Assembly: GCA_946616365.1 (NCBI GenBank)
Contig: CAMOIX010000011.1
Coordinates: 3,292-67,291 of the forward strand
Direction of reading: 5' to 3'
Length of the DNA: 64,000 nucleotides
Source: AC2028 sp002373595
GTDB taxonomy: Bacteria; Bacillota; Clostridia; Lachnospirales; Lachnospiraceae
The position numbers were made by a program, and so were the translations under genes. The notes under the pieces were generated by a model. It saw nothing but the letters and a program-made list of their open reading frames with translations. It did not search any database and was not told the origin of the DNA. Positions 1 to 6,756 of this stretch are shown here, in pieces. Within the stretch, counting starts at the first letter, position 1; each line of letters begins with the position of its first letter.

Positions 1-53
1 ATCCGAAGTAAAGATCTTTTGCTGACTTATGACTGAAAGGCGGAAAGACAAAG

Positions 54-986
54 ATGAGTAAGCTCGGACAAAGAGCGTTAAATGCAAATAATGCGGGACC
101 GGTTGAACAAAGAGTCGCAAAGATGGGCAGAAACGATGCTTGCTGGTGCGGCAGCGGTAAGAAGTACAAAGCCTGTCATGCGGCTTTTGATGACAGGATC
201 AGGAAGTTAAAGCTGGAAGGCCATATAGTACCCGAGCATGATATCATCAAGACTCCCGCTCAGATAGAGAAGATAAAGGAAAGCTGTAAAGTAAATATCG
301 CGATCCTTGATGAGATAGAAAAGAAGATCTGCGTTGGTATGCCTACGAGTGCGATAGATGATATTGTGGTTCGCATAACGAAGGAAGCGGGCGCTATAGC
401 AGCTCCTCTTGATTATGAAGGGTATCCTTACAGCGTATGTACTTCGGTCAACAGCCAGGTATGCCACGGATTTCCCAGCCCCGATGTGATACTTAAGGAT
501 GGCGATATCGTAAATGTTGACTGCTCGACTATACTTGACGGATACTTCTCAGATTCGTCGAGAATGTTCTGCATAGGAAATGTGGATCCCGAGGCGAAAA
601 GGCTTGTCGATGTGACCAGGGAGGCCGTATACGAAGGGCTAAAGGCGACAAAGCCCTGGGGATATCTCGGAGATATGGGCCAGGCTGTGCATGATCACTG
701 CTATGATAACGGATATACCGTAGTGCGTGAGATAGGCGGACACGGCGTAGGGCTTGAATTCCACGAGGAACCCTGGGTCGGATATCATTCAAAGCGGGGC
801 GAGGAGATGCTGCTCGTGCCGGGTATGATATTTACGATAGAGCCCATGGTCAATATGGGAAAAGAAGACATCTATATAGATGACAAGAATAACTGGGAAG
901 TATACACCAAGGACGGTAAGCTTTCCGCACAGTGGGAGATAATGGTGCTCGTCACAGAGGACGGTACTGAGGTTTTATGCTGGTAA
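54..986 (+). CDS. map: Type I methionine aminopeptidase with N-terminal SEC-C zinc motif
   Basis: Removes the initiator methionine from nascent proteins in the cytoplasm. Residues about 25-45 hold a SEC-C motif (RNDACWCGSGKKYKACH), a small zinc-binding knuckle also seen at the C-terminus of SecA and on many clostridial Map proteins, thought to aid ribosome docking. The pita-bread catalytic domain follows with all five metal ligands visible: Asp in NVDCS, Asp in GYFSDSS, His in GGHGVGLEFHEE, Glu in FTIEPMV and Glu in WEIMV. Length (310 residues) fits a Map of about 250 plus the extension. The ATG is preceded by a purine-rich AAAGGCGGAAAG. The following gene starts inside its last codons, so the two are probably co-translated. 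The upstream 53 bases are too short to interpret. Confidence 0.95.
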   Translation: MSKLGQRALNANNAGPVEQRVAKMGRNDACWCGSGKKYKACHAAFDDRIRKLKLEGHIVPEHDIIKTPAQIEKIKESCKVNIAILDEIEKKICVGMPTSAIDDIVVRITKEAGAIAAPLDYEGYPYSVCTSVNSQVCHGFPSPDVILKDGDIVNVDCSTILDGYFSDSSRMFCIGNVDPEAKRLVDVTREAVYEGLKATKPWGYLGDMGQAVHDHCYDNGYTVVREIGGHGVGLEFHEEPWVGYHSKRGEEMLLVPGMIFTIEPMVNMGKEDIYIDDKNNWEVYTKDGKLSAQWEIMVLVTEDGTEVLCW

Positions 987-2629
987 AAAGGATAAGGATA
1001 TCATCTCTTATACTTGCTCTTTTCATTGCATTTCAGGCCACAGTCGGAAGAGCGGTATACTCATCGGACTCTCTTTCGGGACTGGTAAGACCCGCATCGG
1101 CACTTATGCTTAACATCGGTCTGTTTGCAGGGATCACGGTCGCAGTGTATATTGCGGCCCTTTTTGTTTTCAGATTTTTCTCGCATTACGACAGACCGGC
1201 ACTTGCCGATACGATCGGTGCAAAGAGGCTTGCAAAGATAAGGGGCGTTTGTTTTGCTGCTCTTTTCGTAAGTTATTTTATTGCGCTTCTCGCATACTAT
1301 CCGGGTAATTTCGCATATGACATAACGATCCAGACTGATCAGGCACTCGGTATCGAAAAGATCACGAAGTTCCATCCGCCTCTTCATACATTTATCTGGG
1401 GATTATGCATACGCATCGGAAAGATCCTGTCGGTACTGCCGGGCACACCTGATGTACCCGAAGGGGGATACGGCATCGAGGGAGGTATGTTTGCTTACGG
1501 ATTGCTGCAGTTATCACTCCTTGCGTTTGTCCTGTCGGGAGTAGTGGTCAGACTGTCCAGGAGACGTACGGGAAAACTCTTTGCTCCTGCAGTATTTCTT
1601 GTTTTCCTCTTAAGCCCGACGATCAGACTTTTCTCATTCGCGATAACAAAGGATGCACTTTTCGCAATCTTTTTCGTATGGTTCATAATGATGCTTACGG
1701 ATGAGGAGTACGGTGCTCCTATGATAGCGGTCGGTGTGACCGCACTTCTTTTGAGAAACAATGCTGTATATGCTTTTGCAATATTACTTGTCTTCCTCGT
1801 AAAGGATGAGCTTAAGGGCGGTCGGAAAAGAGTCCGCGGCAAGAAAGTCTCAAAGAGCATACTTGCGATAAGGAGTATAGCGATCGCTGTGCTTATCTCT
1901 GTGATCATCTCCGGACCTGTATATTCTCTTATCGGGATAGAAAAAGGAGATGTCAGAGAAGCTCTCGCACTTCCCATGCAGCAGATAGCGCATACCGTAT
2001 TCTCTGATGAGGATGGACTCAGCAGCCGACAAAGAGAAGCTTTTGCAAAATATGCCGATCCGGAAAAACTTCGTGCCAATTTCAATCCGAGACTTGCCGA
2101 TACATTCAAAAGGATAACATATAAAGACGCTATAGAAGGTGATAAAAAGGGTTTCCTTAGGCTCTGGGCAGATCTGATGATAAAGCATCCGGACAATTAC
2201 CTGAGCGAGCTGATATCACTTAATATATCATCATGGTATCTGGGAAGTGATGTTCCCGATCCCGGAACCAAAAAGAGATATGTCGAAACAGAGATTTCCG
2301 ATTACTTTGCCGAGCAGCCTTCGTACAGAAGTGTTTTCGAAGGTGAATATAACAGGCTTGAGAGATTTGCGACCGGAGAGATATTTGGGACAAATGCGAT
2401 ACTTAAAGTGATCTTTTCGCCGGCGCTTGTTTTTATGATCCTTCTTTTTGCTTCGCTCGTGATCTATATAAGGGGAGGCAGGGGAACTGAGGCAAAACTG
2501 ACATTTCTATACTGGCTGACATTTCTTGCAGGGCCGGTAGCGTGTATGAGATATGTCTATCCGATCCTGCTTGTGCTTCCTGTCATACTTATGACTGCTC
2601 TGGATCCCTGGTCACATTCTAAGAGGTAA
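977..2629 (+). CDS. Polytopic membrane protein, DUF6020-like (GT-C-like fold suspected)
   Basis: A 550-residue integral membrane protein with about ten hydrophobic segments: one N-terminal at about 8-28, a series between 45 and 330, and two at the C-terminus. A soluble segment at about 340-470 lies between the last groups. The early loop motif YYPGNFAYD and the HPPLHTF segment resemble proteins annotated DUF6020 in Lachnospiraceae, which look like distant GT-C glycosyltransferases acting on lipid-linked sugars outside the membrane. That function is inference. The start codon overlaps the end of map by 10 bases. No terminator is visible before the copper ATPase promoter. Confidence 0.75.
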   Translation: MLVKRIRISSLILALFIAFQATVGRAVYSSDSLSGLVRPASALMLNIGLFAGITVAVYIAALFVFRFFSHYDRPALADTIGAKRLAKIRGVCFAALFVSYFIALLAYYPGNFAYDITIQTDQALGIEKITKFHPPLHTFIWGLCIRIGKILSVLPGTPDVPEGGYGIEGGMFAYGLLQLSLLAFVLSGVVVRLSRRRTGKLFAPAVFLVFLLSPTIRLFSFAITKDALFAIFFVWFIMMLTDEEYGAPMIAVGVTALLLRNNAVYAFAILLVFLVKDELKGGRKRVRGKKVSKSILAIRSIAIAVLISVIISGPVYSLIGIEKGDVREALALPMQQIAHTVFSDEDGLSSRQREAFAKYADPEKLRANFNPRLADTFKRITYKDAIEGDKKGFLRLWADLMIKHPDNYLSELISLNISSWYLGSDVPDPGTKKRYVETEISDYFAEQPSYRSVFEGEYNRLERFATGEIFGTNAILKVIFSPALVFMILLFASLVIYIRGGRGTEAKLTFLYWLTFLAGPVACMRYVYPILLVLPVILMTALDPWSHSKR

Positions 2630-2650
2630 TGCGAAGAGTTTTTTGATTTG

Positions 2651-2659
2651 TGATATAAT
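2651..2659 (+). promoter_or_regulatory. Extended -10 promoter of the copper ATPase gene
   Basis: TGATATAAT is a perfect extended -10 (TGn plus TATAAT at 2654-2659), 54 bases before the ATG. No good -35 is present at 17 bases, which is usual for extended -10 promoters. Confidence 0.65.
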
Positions 2660-2676
2660 AGCGTTGTTTTGAATAG

Positions 2677-2690
2677 TTAGCATATGCTAA
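2677..2690. promoter_or_regulatory. Perfect 14-bp palindrome, probable repressor operator
   Basis: TTAGCATATGCTAA is a perfect palindrome about 18 bases downstream of the -10, so near or just after the transcription start. That position suits a metal-responsive repressor. The sequence is unlike the CopY box (TACAnnTGTA) or the GC-rich CsoR sites, and has the TTAG/CTAA ends common to DtxR-type iron/manganese operators. Which protein binds cannot be told from the window. Confidence 0.5.
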
Positions 2691-2712
2691 ATGTGAGAGG
2701 CTACAGTACCAA

Positions 2713-5211
2713 ATGGATAGATATGAAGTAACGGGAATGAGCTGCGCCGCTTGTAAGGCGCGTGTTGAGAAAGCGGTATCCGAGATACCCGGAGTATCTT
2801 CGTGCGCCGTCAATCTTGTGACCGGCAGGATGGGCGTTGACGGAAAAGCCGATCCACAGAGAGTTATAGCGGCTGTCAGAAAGGCCGGGTACGGAGCGAG
2901 AGTTCTTGAAGGATCCGAACTTCAGGAAGGTCGCGCTGCGGGAAGTGAAAAGAAGAATATGATCATACGACTCGTTCTGTCGGGTCTTTTCATGGTTCCT
3001 CTTATGTATATCTCTATGGGAAGGGAGATGCTCGGAGCTCCCGTTCCTGAATTTATGGAGGATGTCCTGCCGAACGGTATCATTCAGATGATACTTGCCG
3101 CGTTTGTAATAGCTGTCAATAACAAATTCTTTATCGGAGGATTCAAGGCTCTTAATTCAGGTGTGCCCAATATGGACACTCTTGTAGCGCTTGGAAGCGG
3201 AGCGTCATATATTTACAGCATTCTTGCACTTGCGCTCATCGCCATGGAAACGGACAGAGGGTATGACCTTCACTTTTATTTTGATTCTTCGGCGATGATA
3301 CTCACACTCATTACGGTCGGCAAACTACTTGAGACCGTATCGAAGGCAAAGACGGGAGATGCGCTTAAGAGTCTGATGAAACTGGCACCCGAGACTGCTG
3401 TTATCATCAGAGATAATAAGGAAGTCAGGATTCCGCTTGCGGAACTTGAGAAAAGAGATGTATTTGTACTGCGTGCCGGAAACAGAGTACCCGCGGATGG
3501 AGTGGTCATCTCGGGCAACGGTTCCGTGGATGAATCCGCACTCACCGGAGAGAGTATGCCGATAGATAAGGGCGTGGGGGACAGAGTGATATCCGCCTCA
3601 ACGGTAAAGAGCGGATATATGCAGGTAAGTGCAGTCGGAGTCGGAAAGGATTCCACGCTTGCCGGCATCATCGAGATGGTTTCCGATGCGACGGCAACCA
3701 AGGCTCCCATAGCGAGAACAGCGGACAGGATAGCAGCGATATTTGTTCCGACTGTTATGATGATCTCGCTGCTTACATTTATCGTCTGGATATGTGCAGG
3801 TGCGGATGTGGAGTTTTCACTTACAAGAGCGATCTGTGTGCTTGTTATAAGCTGCCCCTGCGCACTGGGACTCGCCACACCTGTGGCTATCATGGCGGGA
3901 TGCGGAGTCGGTGCAAAGTCGGGCATACTTTTTAAATCCGCTGCGATCCTTGAGGAGACGGGAAGAGCCGAGATCATGGCTCTGGATAAGACGGGAACCA
4001 TCACTGAAGGATATCCCACGGTAAAAGGCATATATCCCTATGAGGGAGTCGTATATAACGAACTTTTAAAGTGTGCTTTTTCACTTGAGAGACTGAGCTC
4101 ACATCCTCTCTCCAAGGCTATTTCAGGATGTGTGGGAGAGAATTATCCTTATTACGAGATCAAAGGTCTTGAGACCAAGAGTGGATTGGGACTGGTGGGA
4201 CGCGCTGAATGCGGAGTGCTGACTGCGGGAAATGAAGGATTCATATCGGGATATGCCGAGATTCCGGATTCCGTTAAGATGCAGGCAAAGGAGCTTTCCG
4301 ACAAGGGCGAGACGGTAATGTTTTTTGCAAAGGAGAGCGAATTTCTGGGCGTTATCTCCGTTGCCGACGGATTAAGACCTTATGCGGATGACGCGATCAA
4401 GAGTCTCAAGAAGCTTGGCGTCGAGACTGTACTTTTGTCGGGCGACAATGAAAGAACCGCAAGGAGCATCGCCAGAGCGGCAGGGATAGACAATGTGATA
4501 GCAGGCATCCTTCCCGGTGATAAGGAATCTGAGATAAGGAGACTCAAAAAAGAATCCGGCGGAAGAGTAATAATGACCGGGGATGGTATAAACGATGCGC
4601 CCGCTCTTGCGGCAGCGGATATCGGGTTTGCGGTAGGCAGCGGAACGGATGTTGCGATAGATGCGGCAGATGTCATACTGATGAAGAGTAACCCTGCGGA
4701 CATTCCGGCGGCGATCAGGCTTGCCAGAAGGACGCTTAATAATATCAAAGAGAATCTGTTCTGGGCGTTTGTTTATAATATCATCGGTATCCCGCTTGCA
4801 GCCGGAGTATTCATACCGATATGGGGATGGAGTCTTACTCCCATGTACGGCGCAGCGGCGATGAGCTTCTCGAGTTTCTTTGTTGTGATCAATGCGCTCA
4901 GACTGAGGTTTATCGATATTTATGATGGCAGCCGGGATTCTTCTCTCAGGATCAGGAAGAAGAGAAAAATCAATCTTCTCAGAAAAAAGGAGGATGAACT
5001 TATGGAAAAGACATTACATATCAAAGGCATGATGTGCGAACATTGTGAGGCAACCGTAAAGAAGGCACTCGAAGCTGTAGATGGAGTAAAGAGCGCAACT
5101 GCGGATCACAATACCGGAACTGCGGTTGTTGAATTAAATACTGCCGTAAGCGACGAAGCACTCACGGCAGCTGTTACGGCTAAAGATTATGTTGTTGAGA
5201 AGATAGGCTGA
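2713..5211 (+). CDS. copA: Copper-translocating P1B-type ATPase with heavy-metal domains at both ends
   Basis: Exports Cu(I) across the cytoplasmic membrane. An N-terminal HMA domain carries GMSCAAC (residues 8-14). The transport core shows the TGES actuator motif, the CPC ion site in SCPCALGLATP, the phosphorylation site DKTGTIT, the SSHPL histidine-proline motif of P1B pumps, and TGDGINDAPAL. Eight membrane helices can be traced. Unusually, a basic linker after the last helix leads into a second HMA domain with GMMCEHC at residues 772-778. In most relatives that domain is a separate chaperone (CopZ). An internal Shine-Dalgarno and in-frame ATG sit exactly at this boundary (see nested entry). 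The stop codon abuts that of the convergent gene at 5212. Confidence 0.95.
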   Translation: MDRYEVTGMSCAACKARVEKAVSEIPGVSSCAVNLVTGRMGVDGKADPQRVIAAVRKAGYGARVLEGSELQEGRAAGSEKKNMIIRLVLSGLFMVPLMYISMGREMLGAPVPEFMEDVLPNGIIQMILAAFVIAVNNKFFIGGFKALNSGVPNMDTLVALGSGASYIYSILALALIAMETDRGYDLHFYFDSSAMILTLITVGKLLETVSKAKTGDALKSLMKLAPETAVIIRDNKEVRIPLAELEKRDVFVLRAGNRVPADGVVISGNGSVDESALTGESMPIDKGVGDRVISASTVKSGYMQVSAVGVGKDSTLAGIIEMVSDATATKAPIARTADRIAAIFVPTVMMISLLTFIVWICAGADVEFSLTRAICVLVISCPCALGLATPVAIMAGCGVGAKSGILFKSAAILEETGRAEIMALDKTGTITEGYPTVKGIYPYEGVVYNELLKCAFSLERLSSHPLSKAISGCVGENYPYYEIKGLETKSGLGLVGRAECGVLTAGNEGFISGYAEIPDSVKMQAKELSDKGETVMFFAKESEFLGVISVADGLRPYADDAIKSLKKLGVETVLLSGDNERTARSIARAAGIDNVIAGILPGDKESEIRRLKKESGGRVIMTGDGINDAPALAAADIGFAVGSGTDVAIDAADVILMKSNPADIPAAIRLARRTLNNIKENLFWAFVYNIIGIPLAAGVFIPIWGWSLTPMYGAAAMSFSSFFVVINALRLRFIDIYDGSRDSSLRIRKKRKINLLRKKEDELMEKTLHIKGMMCEHCEATVKKALEAVDGVKSATADHNTGTAVVELNTAVSDEALTAAVTAKDYVVEKIG
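4987..4993 (+). promoter_or_regulatory. Internal ribosome binding site inside copA
   Basis: AAGGAGG lies eight bases before an in-frame ATG at 5002. It falls in the linker between the ATPase core and the C-terminal metal-binding domain, where it encodes RKKED. Confidence 0.65.
5002..5211 (+). CDS. copZ: Nested in-frame start giving a CopZ-like copper chaperone
   Basis: Initiation at Met764 of CopA would give a free 69-residue protein starting MEKTLHIKGMMCEHC, which matches the length and domain limits of stand-alone CopZ/Atx1 chaperones (about 68-70 residues with an MxCxxC loop). The ATG is preceded by a near-ideal AAGGAGG at 4987-4993. Known parallel: Escherichia coli copA yields a short CopA(Z) chaperone by programmed frameshifting. 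Here the route would be internal initiation. That both the long pump and the short chaperone are made is inferred; an ancestral fusion of copA and copZ that kept the old start signals would look the same. Confidence 0.55.
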   Translation: MEKTLHIKGMMCEHCEATVKKALEAVDGVKSATADHNTGTAVVELNTAVSDEALTAAVTAKDYVVEKIG

Positions 5212-5679
5212 TCAGTCTTTCTTCTCGGCCTTCTCAATCTCGGTAACGGGATCGGAGAAGCCCATGATGAGAGCGGCGAGACCGTCGCCGTATCTGTCGA
5301 ACATAAAGCAGGGAATGTCGATGCTCTCCTTAATGACTTCGGTCGTGACAGAATCCATGCCCCTGGTTGATGTGTATACCTTGTATCTTACCTGGCCGTC
5401 GGAATAGTCGAGCTCGAAGTTTCCGCATCTCAATCCGTAGTTCGCACGGGTTATGTACTCGGAAACGGCAGACATCGTTTCTTCATCGGCGTTCATGGGG
5501 CAGATACCGTATACAGTGTATCCGTTGTCATTGAAAGAGATAAAAAGGTGTATCGATTTTAATTTGCAGCTGATGTTGACTCCGCATTTGATGAACTGCT
5601 TTTCAGCGTTGAAATCGTAATTCCAATTATCGGCGTCAAGATAGTCGCGTATAGCATCAATAGCGTTTTCGATTTTCAT
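5212..5679 (-). CDS. YbjN-like domain protein, function unknown
   Basis: A 155-residue soluble acidic protein resembling the YbjN domain, a fold related to type III secretion chaperones. Its pattern is an N-terminal helix, then NWNYDFNAEK and strands ending in an acidic tail. The start is placed at MKIEN because GGAGG lies five bases upstream of it; an ATG twelve bases earlier overlaps that GGAGG and has no site of its own. Its promoter probably reads out of the 5692-5851 gap, where TGATAAAAT is found on this strand. The stop codon directly touches that of copA, with no room for a terminator. Role unknown. Confidence 0.7.
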   Translation of the reverse strand: MKIENAIDAIRDYLDADNWNYDFNAEKQFIKCGVNISCKLKSIHLFISFNDNGYTVYGICPMNADEETMSAVSEYITRANYGLRCGNFELDYSDGQVRYKVYTSTRGMDSVTTEVIKESIDIPCFMFDRYGDGLAALIMGFSDPVTEIEKAEKKD

Positions 5680-5787
5680 ATTTGCCTCCATCTGCGGTCG
5701 TTTGGTCCGCTGACAGTATTTTATCAGAATGCCTCTTTTTTTTCCATATGGGACTTAATATGGGCTTCTCTTTTTTTGCCCTGAATA

Positions 5788-5817
5788 TTGCCGAAAGCAC
5801 CGTAAAAGTGATAAAAT
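5788..5817 (+). promoter_or_regulatory. Promoter of the two-component operon
   Basis: TTGCCG at 5788-5793, 18-base spacer and TAAAAT at 5812-5817 with an extended TG at 5809-5810. It lies 34 bases before the ATG of the response regulator and diverges from the YbjN-like gene. Confidence 0.5.
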
Positions 5818-5851
5818 AAGCATATATTTTTATACCGGAAAGGGGACGGAA

Positions 5852-6730
5852 ATGGTTTACAGAGCACTTTTGGTCGGAAGGAACACACCGCTTATCGATC
5901 TGTTTTTTGAAAGACTGAATGACACCTTTGAGGTTATGACATGCTCGCTCAGGGAGGCCGACATCGACAAACACATCGAAGTCTTCGATCCGGAGATGGT
6001 CATTTTCTGTTTCTATAATGAGACTCAGAAGGAGATAGGAGTACTCAGCCAGTATAGGAGACAGTTCATTCTTGATAATATCCCCATTGTCATAATAGGA
6101 TCCAAAGAGGAGATCAATGCATTCCAGAAGGTCTCCGGTTTTCTTGCTAATCTTGAGATCGCCAAGCCGGTCACTCCCAGCAGCATCCGCGCAGAGATCG
6201 AGGAGTACTATAGACTGCAGGAGGAGCAGGAGAAGGAAGATGAGAAATTAAGGGCTCTCAGCGCAGCACGTAAGTCCGCCAAGAATGCACTTAAGCAGCA
6301 GGCGGAAGAGGAAGCAGAGGCTGCTGCTGAAGATCTTTTGCCCGCGGCAAAGAAGGCGGATGACGGACGACGCAAACATGTCCTTATCATCGATGATGAT
6401 CCCATGATGCTCAAGATGATAAAGGAACACTTAAGAGATAAGTACGATACCGCTACTGCGATAAGCGGAAAGCTCGCGTATAAATTCCTGGAGAACAAGA
6501 CGACGGATCTCATACTTCTCGATTATGAGATGCCGGGAGAGAAGGGCCCTGAGGTCATGGAACACATAAGACTTATGGGCGGGCATGAAGATACTCCCAT
6601 CATTTTCCTTACCGGCGTAACAGAGAGAGAAAAGATTGCCGAAGCGCTCAAACTTCACCCTCAGGGGTATTTGCTCAAGCCTATAGATGCCAAGAAACTG
6701 ATGGAGACAGTTGCTAATTTTACTGCCTGA
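5852..6730 (+). CDS. Response regulator with N-terminal pseudo-receiver and C-terminal receiver
   Basis: A 292-residue cytoplasmic protein with two receiver-like domains joined by a charged coiled coil (about 125-165, rich in E, K and A). The first (1-120) has the receiver fold pattern but lacks the acidic pocket and phosphoacceptor Asp. The second (about 172-292) is canonical: acidic pocket IIDDDP, phosphoacceptor Asp224 in LLDYEMPG, Thr in FLTGV and Lys in LLKPID. There is no DNA-binding or enzymatic output domain, so it should act by protein contact or as a phospho-relay. It sits 26 bases upstream of the hybrid kinase, its likely partner. Starts after GGAAAGGGGACGGAA. Confidence 0.9.
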   Translation: MVYRALLVGRNTPLIDLFFERLNDTFEVMTCSLREADIDKHIEVFDPEMVIFCFYNETQKEIGVLSQYRRQFILDNIPIVIIGSKEEINAFQKVSGFLANLEIAKPVTPSSIRAEIEEYYRLQEEQEKEDEKLRALSAARKSAKNALKQQAEEEAEAAAEDLLPAAKKADDGRRKHVLIIDDDPMMLKMIKEHLRDKYDTATAISGKLAYKFLENKTTDLILLDYEMPGEKGPEVMEHIRLMGGHEDTPIIFLTGVTEREKIAEALKLHPQGYLLKPIDAKKLMETVANFTA

Positions 6731-6756
6731 TCCTTTGACGGAAGCGGAGTGTAAAT

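Noticed and set aside
4940..5010. Programmed frameshift site in copA, as in E. coli
   Set aside because: The C-terminal HMA domain continues in the same frame without a stop, and the AAAAAAGG is better explained as a Shine-Dalgarno for the nested ATG.
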